Origin: an uncultured Lachnospiraceae bacterium
GTDB taxonomy: Bacteria > Bacillota > Clostridia > Lachnospirales > Lachnospiraceae
NCBI GenBank assembly: GCA_900315505.1
Contig: OMZG01000004.1
Span: 1-64,000, forward strand
Length of the DNA: 64,000 bases
Direction of reading: 5' to 3'
The stretch's first letter is position 1, and each line of letters opens with the position of its first letter. Below are positions 38,940 through 46,245 of this stretch, in pieces. The notes under the pieces were generated by a model. It was given only the letters and a program-made list of their open reading frames with translations. It was not told the DNA's origin and did not search any database. The position numbers and the translations under genes are program-made.

Positions 38940-39010
38940 GTTAAGTTTGAAGTTATAAGTTCCAGGTTCAATGCCGGATTTTAGCCACAAACTCAGAACT
39001 TAGAACTCTT
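38940..39010. repeat. Heptamer-repeat locus D, overlapping the end of the methyltransferase/reductase gene
   Basis: The left arm (AAGTTTGAAGTTATAAGTT, 38943-38961) and right arm (ACTCAGAACTTAGAACTC, 38991-39008) are inverted around about 30 unique bases. The right arm overlaps the last codons of the neighbouring gene and supplies its stop codon. Confidence 0.7.
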
Positions 39011-40768
39011 TTCTCTAATCTCATTGATAATACTACATATCAGCTGCACCCGGTTAAACGGCACCATGAAGTAGTAGCCATCTGTTATGTCTTTCATTTT
39101 AGTGGCGATGTCAAGCGATACCTGCTTTGCCACTTCTTCTGCCTCTTCTCGTGACATATCAGGCGAATATCTGTCGACAATTTCCTGCGGCACGCGGATT
39201 CCCGGCATCTCTGTCGACATGAAAAGAGCGTTCTTATAGCTCACAAGAGGCATCAGACCACAGAGGATCTTCGCGCCTGTCCGCTCCTTGAGCAGAGCTA
39301 TCCGCTCTATATCCCAATCACCATACACCGGCTGCGTCAGGAAAAATGAGCATCCCTGTTCAATCTTCAGATTCATGCGGCGCACTATCGCATCGACGTT
39401 CTTCCCATGATAGTTCAGCGCTCCGCCGTAGATGATCCTGTCGTCTGAGAAAACTTCATCATTCATGAGCTTCGCCATATTCATAAACCTTATCGAGTTG
39501 TAATCAAATACAGGTGTAATCTGGCTTCTGTCAGCCGAAGGCACCGGATCTCCGGTAATCATCAGGAAATGCTTTATTCCGGCCGCATAGCTTCCGAGAA
39601 GTGATCCGCGCAGTCCTATGATATTCCTGTCACGACAGGTCACATGAGGCATCACATCCACGCCAGTCTCCTGCTGCATGAGCGCACCAAGCAGCATCGG
39701 GTCCATCCTGCTCCGTCCCATCGGGGAATCAGACAGCGTGATCATGTCAATATCAGCATCAGCAAGCGTATGAGCTGACTTCATGACCTTTGATATATCG
39801 CTGTTAAAAGGCGGATCCAGCTCCACGATAAAAGGCTTGTCACCGCTCTGTAATTTTTTATAAAAAGATGAAAAAGTTCTTGTCTTTTTTCCCGTCAGCT
39901 GAGTGATATTCTTTGCAGCAGGCTTCTTCCCTGCGAATGCCAGGCTCAGCCGTTCAATGAATTCAGGCGTGGTACCACAGCATCCGCCTATCAGACCGGC
40001 TCCGAGTGAGACTATGGTCTTCATTTTTTCGGAGAAAAATACAGGATTCCCCTTGTATATCTGCCTGCCTCGGAGCGTATAGGGATATCCTGCATTCGGC
40101 ATCGCTATAAACGGCTTGTCCGAATACATATGAGCCTTCTCTATGATAGATGCCATGTGTGACGGACCGACGCCGCAGTTGAAGCCGTATGCATCTATGT
40201 TTTCCTCGGTAGCTCCGAAGCGCATGATATTGTCGACCGACAGTCCGCCGGTCGTCATACCTGTCTTATTTATAGAAAAAGAAACCAGGATCACGGCAGC
40301 CGGATTTTTCTCCCTGATATAGGAAAAAATCTCAGTGAGTCCCTCTGTCTGAGTCTGTGTCTCGAAATCAAAAATATCAGCTCCCTCATCGAGAAACGCA
40401 TCTATTACGGGCTTTATATCCCAGAATACATGGCCCTCCATTGCCGGATCAAAGACAGTACCGATATCAGCTGCAACAAAGCAACTGTCTCCGGCAGCAT
40501 CCCTTGCAATCCTGTATGCTTCATGTGCAATCCGGACCTTTTCCTCAACTGACTCAATAAAAGGCCCCGACACCGCAAAGCTGTCGGTCCTTATAAGCAT
40601 GGCTCCGGCCTTAATATACCTCTTATGTATATCAGAAATCCTGTCAGGATGTGTGATGACCGCTCTCTCGACCAGCTCATCATCCTCAGGATAAAGGCTC
40701 TGGTAATAGGTCCCCATGGCCCCGTCAGCTATTACTATCCGCTTCTTTACATCATCAAGAAAACTCAT
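38993..40768 (-). CDS. Bifunctional homocysteine S-methyltransferase / methylenetetrahydrofolate reductase (YitJ-like)
   Basis: This 591-residue fusion has an N-terminal homocysteine S-methyltransferase domain (VIADGAMGTYYQSLYP; zinc ligands in GGCCGTTPEF). From about residue 310 it has a MetF-type reductase domain (FIVELDPPFN, LMITGDPVP, FFLTQPVY, GLMPLVS). It would make 5-methyltetrahydrofolate and may also transfer methyl groups to homocysteine; B. subtilis YitJ has the same layout. It starts 20 bp after the SPFH gene and precedes metH. Its last residues, SSKF, are encoded inside a heptamer repeat. No S-box riboswitch was found. Confidence 0.92.
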   Translation of the reverse strand: MSFLDDVKKRIVIADGAMGTYYQSLYPEDDELVERAVITHPDRISDIHKRYIKAGAMLIRTDSFAVSGPFIESVEEKVRIAHEAYRIARDAAGDSCFVAADIGTVFDPAMEGHVFWDIKPVIDAFLDEGADIFDFETQTQTEGLTEIFSYIREKNPAAVILVSFSINKTGMTTGGLSVDNIMRFGATEENIDAYGFNCGVGPSHMASIIEKAHMYSDKPFIAMPNAGYPYTLRGRQIYKGNPVFFSEKMKTIVSLGAGLIGGCCGTTPEFIERLSLAFAGKKPAAKNITQLTGKKTRTFSSFYKKLQSGDKPFIVELDPPFNSDISKVMKSAHTLADADIDMITLSDSPMGRSRMDPMLLGALMQQETGVDVMPHVTCRDRNIIGLRGSLLGSYAAGIKHFLMITGDPVPSADRSQITPVFDYNSIRFMNMAKLMNDEVFSDDRIIYGGALNYHGKNVDAIVRRMNLKIEQGCSFFLTQPVYGDWDIERIALLKERTGAKILCGLMPLVSYKNALFMSTEMPGIRVPQEIVDRYSPDMSREEAEEVAKQVSLDIATKMKDITDGYYFMVPFNRVQLICSIINEIREKSSKF

Positions 40769-40788
40769 ATATCCTTTTTTCTTTCAGA

Positions 40789-41811
40789 TCAGGACTCTTC
40801 ATCCATCATCTTCTTCGAGGTCTCCGCCACATCCTTATGGATCTGGCTTTCTGACCGCGGTGACATAGCTATCGTCATATGGGGATCACTCAGATCCTCT
40901 TGTCCTGCCACTCTGCGCGGCGCCTCGGAAAATCCGCTCTTTATTCCTTCGCCAAGGATCTCTGCCCCGGATACCTCATCCAGCAGCTCGGTCGGCATGA
41001 ATATCTTTGTCGCGTTTCCGTTTGCCACACCCTGTATCGCCTCAAAGCTCTTCAGCTTTATGATCTCAGGCGATACATTGGCCTCAGTCAGTGTACGAAG
41101 CGCCATCGCCTCTGCCTGCGCTCGAAGCTCTATTGCCTTCGCTTCGCCCTGCGCCCTTGCAACCGCTGCCTCGGCCTCTGCCTGTGCCGCAAGTACCTTT
41201 GCCTGCTTGTCTCCCTCTGCAGTAGTGACAACAGACTGCTTATGAGCCTCCGCCTCTGTGATCGCCTGACGCTTCTCACGCTCCGCTCTCATCTGCTTGG
41301 TCATGACCTCCTGGATATCCTTTGGCGGCTGGATATTCTTGACCTCTACCCTGGTGATCTTTATCCCCCAGGCATCCGTTGCCTCATCGAGCTCTGTCTG
41401 AAGCTTCGCATTGATCGTATCTCTTGAAGTAAGGGTCTCGTCAAAGGTCAGCGCACCGACAAGGTTTCTCAGTGTCGTAGCTGCAAGCGTCTCCACCCCC
41501 TGCCTGGGATTGGTGATCTTGTAGGTGAAGAGCATGGAATCAAAGACCTTCATATAGACAACCGAATCTATCATCATCGTCACATTGTCCTTAGTAATGA
41601 CAGGCTGCGGCGGAAAATCGAGCACTGCCTCCTTAAGCGAAACCCTCGCTCGGGAGCTTTCTATGAAAGGTATCATGAAATTGATCCCGGCGCGCATCGT
41701 TCTGTTGTACTTCCCCAGCCTCTCGACAATCACCTCATTCGACTCCGGCACTATCCTTACCGTCGCGAAAAAAACTACAAGTAGTACCACTATAATTATT
41801 AAAGCTATCAT
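40789..41811 (-). CDS. SPFH/stomatin-like membrane protein (paraslipin type)
   Basis: This 340-residue protein begins with one transmembrane segment (IALIIIVVLLVVFFATV). It continues with the SPFH domain (VPESNEVIVERLGKYNRTMRAGINFMIPF) and a long Ala/Glu/Gln-rich helix (AQAEAEAAVARAQGEAKAIELRAQAEA). Such proteins form membrane-bound oligomers and often work with proteases or a NfeD partner. No nfeD gene is adjacent. It precedes the two methionine-cycle genes at 20 bp. A GGAGG site lies before its ATG, and an extended -10 (TGGTAAAAT) lies further up. Confidence 0.92.
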   Translation of the reverse strand: MIALIIIVVLLVVFFATVRIVPESNEVIVERLGKYNRTMRAGINFMIPFIESSRARVSLKEAVLDFPPQPVITKDNVTMMIDSVVYMKVFDSMLFTYKITNPRQGVETLAATTLRNLVGALTFDETLTSRDTINAKLQTELDEATDAWGIKITRVEVKNIQPPKDIQEVMTKQMRAEREKRQAITEAEAHKQSVVTTAEGDKQAKVLAAQAEAEAAVARAQGEAKAIELRAQAEAMALRTLTEANVSPEIIKLKSFEAIQGVANGNATKIFMPTELLDEVSGAEILGEGIKSGFSEAPRRVAGQEDLSDPHMTIAMSPRSESQIHKDVAETSKKMMDEES

Positions 41812-41895
41812 AATAAATCCTCCGTTTTGTTTTTAATAGCCTCCGTTTACTGTTATATTTTACCATTACGGGAGAATATCCGCCACATTTTTTTA

Positions 41896-41928
41896 CAAAA
41901 AAAAGACGCACCCTACGGTGCGTCCCCT
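41896..41928 (-). terminator. Terminator after the rubrerythrin-desulfoferrodoxin genes
   Basis: On the minus strand GACGCACC and GGTGCGTC form a perfect 8 bp stem with a 3-nt TAG loop, followed by eight T residues. Confidence 0.92.
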
Positions 41929-41948
41929 GCAGCTGAATCAGTCTGATC

Positions 41949-42326
41949 TCAGATATCTGCCTTCCAGAGTCCGTGAAGATTGCAATATGCGTATGCACAC
42001 ACGGGCTTCTGCCCGTCAGCAAGAACGAACTCTGCGCATGGTGCATCCCCCGGCGCAAGATCCTTCTTCTGGTAGCCATCTGATGTCTCAAGTATGATGA
42101 ACTGGATATAATGCTCCTCTGTCATCGGATGAGCTGTAGCTCCGACCTGAACCGTGATCTTATTGCCATCGGTCTTCACGACCGGAACATGCTTCTCTAC
42201 TGCTGCATCAGTTGTATTAGCCTTTATCTCTGTCATAGGCTGACCGCAGCATACAGGTGTAACTGGAGTCTTCTCTGTGAGGAAGGTTACGAAATTCCCA
42301 CATAAATCGCATTTATAGAATAACAT
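41949..42326 (-). CDS. Desulfoferrodoxin (superoxide reductase, two-iron class)
   Basis: This 125-residue protein has the N-terminal rubredoxin-like iron site Cys6, Cys9, Cys26 and Cys27. The catalytic Fe(His)4Cys site includes His46, His66, His72, Cys115 and His118 (CNLHGLW). It reduces superoxide to peroxide without making oxygen. It lies 38 bp after rubrerythrin and shares its promoter and terminator, forming a two-gene oxygen-defence unit. Confidence 0.95.
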   Translation of the reverse strand: MLFYKCDLCGNFVTFLTEKTPVTPVCCGQPMTEIKANTTDAAVEKHVPVVKTDGNKITVQVGATAHPMTEEHYIQFIILETSDGYQKKDLAPGDAPCAEFVLADGQKPVCAYAYCNLHGLWKADI

Positions 42327-42364
42327 ATATATCTCCTTTTCAAATACTATTCCGTCAGGATCTA

Positions 42365-42907
42365 TCAGTAGTTCTCAGCATGAACCTCAAAGAATGACTG
42401 AGGATGCGCACATACCGGGCATACCTCCGGTGCGCTGGTCCCGACCACGATGTGTCCGCAGTTGCGGCACTCCCAGACCTTGACCTCGCTCTTCTCGAAG
42501 ACCTGCTTCGCCTCTACATTAGAAAGAAGCTTTCTGTAGCGCTCCTCATGTGTCTTCTCGATAGCCGCTACACCGCGAAACTTCGCAGCCAGCTCCGGGA
42601 ATCCCTCTTCATCCGCCTCTCTGGCCATCCGATCGTACATATCGGTCCACTCGTAGTTCTCTCCGGCTGCCGCCTCGCTGAGATTGGCCTCTGTGTCGCC
42701 GAGCATTCCAAGCTCCTTGAACCAGAGCTTGGCATGCTCCTTCTCATTGTCAGCAGTCTTCAGGAATAAAGCGGCTATCTGCTCGAATCCCTGCTTCTTC
42801 GCTACCGACGCGAAATAAGTATACTTATTCCTCGCCTGTGACTCTCCGGCAAAAGCCTCAAGAAGATTCTTCTCTGTCTTAGTGCCTGCATACTTATTGT
42901 CTGACAT
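42365..42907 (-). CDS. rbr: Rubrerythrin
   Basis: This 180-residue protein has a ferritin-like di-iron four-helix bundle with Glu ligands ([31 protein letters not shown]). A C-terminal rubredoxin domain carries Cys pairs in CRNCG and CPVCA. It reduces peroxide in anaerobes. A good promoter and a GGAGG site precede it, and desulfoferrodoxin follows. Confidence 0.96.
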   Translation of the reverse strand: MSDNKYAGTKTEKNLLEAFAGESQARNKYTYFASVAKKQGFEQIAALFLKTADNEKEHAKLWFKELGMLGDTEANLSEAAAGENYEWTDMYDRMAREADEEGFPELAAKFRGVAAIEKTHEERYRKLLSNVEAKQVFEKSEVKVWECRNCGHIVVGTSAPEVCPVCAHPQSFFEVHAENY

Positions 42908-42957
42908 TCTGGAAACCTCCTTCCATGATACACATTTTCCATATCCACTCTTTTTAG

Positions 42958-42986
42958 ATTATATCATAGTTGTCCTGAATATCCAA
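42958..42986 (-). promoter_or_regulatory. Promoter of rubrerythrin-desulfoferrodoxin
   Basis: On the minus strand TTGGAT (42986-42981) and a perfect TATAAT (42963-42958) are 17 bp apart. Confidence 0.72.
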
Positions 42987-43006
42987 CAGAAAATAATTAT
43001 TCCGTT

Positions 43007-44329
43007 CTATCTGCGAAGCCTTAATATGAAAAGGTCTCCTTTACCCCTATCAGTCAAGTCCAAATTTGTGTGTAAATTGCCTTCAGGTATAACGAAGGAA
43101 TCCGGTGCTCCTGACCTCAGGTCCTCCAGCATAAATTTAAGTGACAGTGGATTCTCCTGCCCTCCCTGTCCCAGAACGGAAGGTATCAGAGAATTAAGGA
43201 ATCCATATTTCACCTCATCATTTGGGAACTTTAATGAATATATACCGAATTCATCATCATAGCCGCATATGGTAAGATATCCGGACTGATAGAATAGAGG
43301 GATCGGATTTTTGTCCTCGATCCGGTAATCCATAAGCTCATCTTCTGATGCAGCTACTCCATCCACTATCGTAGAAAGGGATAATTCGGATTCTTTAAGT
43401 TTCTTTATAAGGATTTCAGGGGTTGCAGTTCCGAACCAGTATCGCCTGAAATTCTTTTTCTCAAACGCAGAAAGCAGACTGAATGGATTATATACCCCGA
43501 CCCCCTCACCTGAGAAATGATATCCATCATAGGTCTTCCTGAGCCTGGCAAGACAAGCATCGAAGCTCATCCCGTGCTTTTCTGCAAGTAACTCTATCTC
43601 CGGTCTGAAGCTGGCCTCAAGCTCGTCCTCTGTTATTCCACAGATTCCGGAATACTTATCGTCCATAGATATATCGTTAAGCTGGTTCAGATCCGAAAAG
43701 ATCGAAACCTTAGAAAACTTCGTGACTCCGGTAAAGAATACGAACTTCAGATATCCGTCCATATCCTTAAGTACTGAAAAAAAGCCCTTATACAGTTGTC
43801 GGTTCGCTTCCTCCTGCTTTGGATTGGAGATTGCTGTAGCCAGAAGTGGCTTATCATATTCATCCACAAGGACTACGACCTGACTACCGGTTTTTTCATA
43901 CAGACACTCGATAATTGAACGAAATCTCACGGGGAGTGTATCACCTATGATAGATTTCCTATCCAGTTGATATCTTTCAATGCAGCCCTCAAGCACAGCA
44001 GAAAGCAGATCATCAAGGCCTATTTCAGAATTATATGCTCCGCCTGACAGATAAAATGATATCACAGGATACTTAGTCCAGGCATCACGACCTCTGGAAT
44101 TTTCCTTTTCCTCGATATAGAGTCCCTTGAAGAGCTCCTTCTCTCCTGAAAAGTAGCTTTCAAGAGTAGAGATGAACAGACTTTTCCCGAACCTCCTCGG
44201 GCGGGAAAGGAAATAGCTTTTGGATCCGCTCAGGAGCCTGCATATATACTCTGTCTTGTCTACATATACATAACCATTTTCCCTTATGTTTTTAAAGCTC
44301 TGTATTCCAACAGGTAGTCGTCTTTCCAT
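43007..44329 (-). CDS. AAA-ATPase-like/PD-(D/E)XK family protein, C-terminally truncated (copy 1)
   Basis: This 440-residue protein belongs to the AAA-ATPase_like (Pfam PF09820) family abundant in gut bacteria. It shows LPVGIQSFKNIRENGYVYVDKT, the P-loop variant SRPRRFGKSLF, and VVLVDEYDKPL as Walker B. Full-length members are around 520-560 residues and end in a PD-(D/E)XK nuclease-like domain (DUF1703). Here the family sequence stops near residue 415 (LEDLRSGAPDSFV). It is replaced by an unrelated 25-residue tail, so the nuclease domain is absent. A second truncated copy lies at 47.0-48.2 kb in the same orientation. The function of the family is not established. Confidence 0.8.
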   Translation of the reverse strand: MERRLPVGIQSFKNIRENGYVYVDKTEYICRLLSGSKSYFLSRPRRFGKSLFISTLESYFSGEKELFKGLYIEEKENSRGRDAWTKYPVISFYLSGGAYNSEIGLDDLLSAVLEGCIERYQLDRKSIIGDTLPVRFRSIIECLYEKTGSQVVVLVDEYDKPLLATAISNPKQEEANRQLYKGFFSVLKDMDGYLKFVFFTGVTKFSKVSIFSDLNQLNDISMDDKYSGICGITEDELEASFRPEIELLAEKHGMSFDACLARLRKTYDGYHFSGEGVGVYNPFSLLSAFEKKNFRRYWFGTATPEILIKKLKESELSLSTIVDGVAASEDELMDYRIEDKNPIPLFYQSGYLTICGYDDEFGIYSLKFPNDEVKYGFLNSLIPSVLGQGGQENPLSLKFMLEDLRSGAPDSFVIPEGNLHTNLDLTDRGKGDLFILRLRR

Positions 44330-44352
44330 ATATACCTCCGATAAGATTCTAA

Positions 44353-44393
44353 CCTTATATTCTTATTATAGCATGTATAATATTTTTTTTCTG
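44353..44393. promoter_or_regulatory. Overlapping divergent -10 boxes for pilin 1 and the AAA-ATPase copy 1
   Basis: TATAAT at 44376-44381 on the plus strand faces pilin 1. ATTATA at 44365-44370 is a perfect TATAAT in an extended TGCTATAAT context on the minus strand, facing the ATPase gene. Only five bases separate them, so the two promoters would physically exclude each other. The matching -35 boxes are weak. Confidence 0.5.
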
Positions 44394-44396
44394 CCC

Positions 44397-44417
44397 GATC
44401 AGAAAAGTTTTCTGATC
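44397..44417. promoter_or_regulatory. Perfect 21 bp palindrome downstream of the pilin 1 promoter
   Basis: GATCAGAAAA and TTTTCTGATC are exact inverse copies around a single G. In RNA only a hairpin with a strained loop would form, so a protein operator is at least as likely. Confidence 0.5.
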
Positions 44418-44441
44418 AGTGCGCACTATGACAGCATATTT

Positions 44442-44626
44442 AAATCTCAAGAGATGCGGATACGGGTGTTCAGTGAAAAGGAGAAAAGCTAATGAACACA
44501 AAGGTAGCAAAGAAGAACAACAAGGGCTTCACTCTTATCGAGCTCATCGTAGTAATCGCCATCATCGCAGTACTCGCAGCAATCCTGGCACCACAGTATC
44601 TGAGATATGTGGAGAAGTCGAGAGTA
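44442..44626 (+). repeat. Left arm of a long inverted repeat carrying the pilin 5' region
   Basis: This segment runs from 50 bp before the pilin 1 start to codon 45. It recurs inverted at 45807-45994 with only a handful of differences: one base in the fourth codon, a 3 bp insertion with a few changes at codons 9-11, and two silent changes. It includes the 12 bp palindrome ATCTCAAGAGAT at 44444-44455. Identity ends abruptly after GAGAAGTCGAGAGTA. Confidence 0.9.
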
Positions 44627-44956
44627 TCATCTGATCAGCAGTATGCTGAAGAGCTTAGAAATGCTGTAAAGACATCTCTTGCTGATGAAGATGCTGCACA
44701 GGCTATTGGTACTTCTGCGAAAACAGTCACATGGAATAAAACTGATGGGATAAAATATGATGCTATAGTAGTTTGCGCTAATGATACTGCTGTTGCGGTT
44801 AATGGAACAGATGCATTTGTAAAAGAACTACAGACCAATCTGAATGGAGAAACAGTTCACGCACCTAAGTCAACAGCGTATGCTAGTAGAACATACACAA
44901 TTACTATTACACCAGATTCAACGACAAATTCAATTTCTGTGACTGGAACATGGTAA
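44492..44956 (+). CDS. Type IV pilin-like protein, pilin 1
   Basis: This 154-residue prepilin has a short basic leader ending in KKNNKG, cleaved between Gly12 and Phe13, with Glu17 as the conserved Glu5 of the mature pilin. The hydrophobic helix TLIELIVVIAIIAVLAAILA follows. The C-terminal domain (about residues 46-154) is unrelated in detail to that of pilin 2, but both end in a similar strand plus VTGTW. No assembly genes (pilB, pilC, pilD) are nearby. It is the only plus-strand gene in the region and faces pilin 2 tail to tail. An AAGGAG site precedes the ATG. Confidence 0.9.
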   Translation: MNTKVAKKNNKGFTLIELIVVIAIIAVLAAILAPQYLRYVEKSRVSSDQQYAEELRNAVKTSLADEDAAQAIGTSAKTVTWNKTDGIKYDAIVVCANDTAVAVNGTDAFVKELQTNLNGETVHAPKSTAYASRTYTITITPDSTTNSISVTGTW

Positions 44957-45031
44957 TCATAAGACACAAAAAATACTAAAAATTTTGGTGGAAACTCTGG
45001 TGCAACCACAGCAAAATAATAATAATCCCTT

Positions 45032-45061
45032 ATCCCCGTCCCCTGGCGGGGATGTCTTTTT
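45032..45061 (+). terminator. Terminator of pilin 1
   Basis: ATCCCCG and CGGGGAT enclose the loop TCCCCTGG, followed by GTCTTTTT. The 23 bp hairpin sequence is identical to the terminator of pilin 2 in inverted orientation. Confidence 0.85.
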
Positions 45062-45411
45062 GTCACGATTACGCGCGTTGAAAAAGCATTTGTAAAAAAT
45101 ATCAGATTATATTACAATCAGAATCTAAAATAGCTAACATAAGGAATTCAAAGTTTTGATTTTAAAAAGCAGTATAACCAAATTTGAAGGCTGAATCCAG
45201 CTCCGATCTGTAAAATTTCTCTTATTACCAGATCATGTTTATCCAAGGCAAAACCAGATATCTAAGGCAACCACGATCATATACATTTCCACATAAAAAA
45301 TCTCAGGTTTCGGTACTACTCTGATAGTGAGCGATCTAATCCCTGAGATATTATTAGCAAGCTCATCGGTTTCACCCGATAGAATTGTTTTACTCGTTTA
45401 TTTCGTTTTAT
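45062..45411. other. Non-coding spacer between the two facing pilin terminators
   Basis: About 350 bp of A+T-rich sequence with no plausible gene. One imperfect hairpin is visible near 45300-45350 (TCTCAGG ... CCTGAGA). It is bounded on both sides by inverted copies of the same terminator and would be the centre of any invertible segment. Confidence 0.6.
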
Positions 45412-45444
45412 CAAAAAAATCATCCCCGCCAGGGGACGGGGATG
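45412..45444 (-). terminator. Terminator of pilin 2
   Basis: On the minus strand the same CCCCG/CGGGG hairpin with loop TCCCCTGG is followed by ATTTTTTTG, about 48 bases after the pilin 2 stop. Confidence 0.85.
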
Positions 45445-45491
45445 AAAATAGCTTGATTCTGCTTCAATTTACAATATTCAAAAAATTATTT

Positions 45492-45944
45492 TTATGAATT
45501 AGCACCCCATGTTCCGGTAACTGATACAGCCTTTGTACTGTCTTCTACTTTAGCTGTAACTGTAAATTTCATATCCTTATAAGTGTTAGACTTTGGACCC
45601 TTTTTGAGATCATCGGATGAGAAATTAGCATTTATCTCCGTCGCAAAATCTGTATCTGGTACAATTGCATTTGCCCCTGCTGATGCTGGCTTTGACCATG
45701 TCAGAATTGTCTTATCAGTATTGCTAAGTTTACTATAAAGATCCTCATCTGCACAAGCAGTTTTTGCAACATTAATAAGTTCATTGGCTGTAGACTGGTC
45801 TGCACTTACTCTCGACTTCTCCACATATCTCAGATACTGTGGTGCCAGAATTGCTGCGAGTACTGCGATGATGGCGATTACTACGATGAGCTCGATAAGG
45901 GTGAAGCCCTTATTATTCTGCTTCTTTGCTACTTTTGTGTTCAT
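45492..45944 (-). CDS. Type IV pilin-like protein, pilin 2
   Basis: This 150-residue prepilin has a leader and helix almost identical to pilin 1 (MNTKVAKKQNNKG, then FTLIELIVVIAII; Gly13/Phe14 cleavage, Glu18). It diverges from about residue 46. The C-terminal domain (SADQSTANELINVAKTACADEDLY onwards) is shorter and ends VTGTWGANS. The 5' region, including the GGAGAAAAG ribosome site, lies in the right inverted-repeat arm. Unlike pilin 1 it has a leader of more than 200 bases with three predicted hairpins. It lies downstream of the serine recombinase on the same strand. Confidence 0.9.
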   Translation of the reverse strand: MNTKVAKKQNNKGFTLIELIVVIAIIAVLAAILAPQYLRYVEKSRVSADQSTANELINVAKTACADEDLYSKLSNTDKTILTWSKPASAGANAIVPDTDFATEINANFSSDDLKKGPKSNTYKDMKFTVTAKVEDSTKAVSVTGTWGANS

Positions 45945-45994
45945 TAGCTTTTCTCCTTTTCACTGAACACCCGTATCCGCATCTCTTGAGATTT
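45807..45994 (-). repeat. Right arm of the pilin inverted repeat
   Basis: This is the inverse copy of 44442-44626, three bases longer because of one extra codon in the leader. The candidate crossover palindrome ATCTCAAGAGAT (minus strand) lies at 45981-45992. Outside this point the two flanks are unrelated. Confidence 0.9.
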
Positions 45995-46016
45995 GGATAC
46001 AGAACCACTAGTTACC

Positions 46017-46106
46017 CTCCACTTTCCAAAAGCTGTAAGTGGAGTACCGGGATAGTCTTCACTGTCCCGGTCAGCGATGAGCGCGTCCCCTGGAACACTC
46101 TCATCG
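46017..46106 (-). ncRNA. Structured leader of the pilin 2 mRNA: three consecutive hairpins
   Basis: In transcript order: P1 CGATGAG/CTCATCG (46106-46075) with further internal pairing; P2 ACCGGGA/TCCCGGT (46071-46046) with a 12-nt loop; P3 CTCCACTT/AAGTGGAG (46044-46017) with a 12-nt loop. All stems are perfect over 7-8 bp and are separated by only 1-3 bases. I could not match it to the consensus of c-di-GMP or other riboswitches I know. P1 contains CCAGGGGACG, complementary to the pilin terminator loops. Confidence 0.6.
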
Positions 46107-46187
46107 TCGTCTTACTTCTTCCCTAAAATATTCGTGAAGAATTTCTAAACAAAATATTAACACAAAATGATACGTTTGTTAATAGGA

Positions 46188-46215
46188 ATTTTAGATTTTT
46201 TTGTACAGTTTACAA
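46188..46215 (-). promoter_or_regulatory. Candidate promoter of pilin 2
   Basis: On the minus strand TTGTAA (46215-46210) and TAAAAT (46193-46188) are 16 bp apart in a very A+T-rich stretch just after the recombinase gene. Other -10-like sequences nearby make the exact start uncertain. Confidence 0.4.
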
Positions 46216-46245
46216 TACATTGTTATTAAAATTAAGAAAATGCTG

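Noticed and set aside
38928-41948. S-box (SAM-I) riboswitch expected before methionine genes
   Set aside because: The gaps before metH, the YitJ-like gene and the SPFH gene are too short or hold only repeats, a terminator and a ribosome site; no conserved S-box core was seen.
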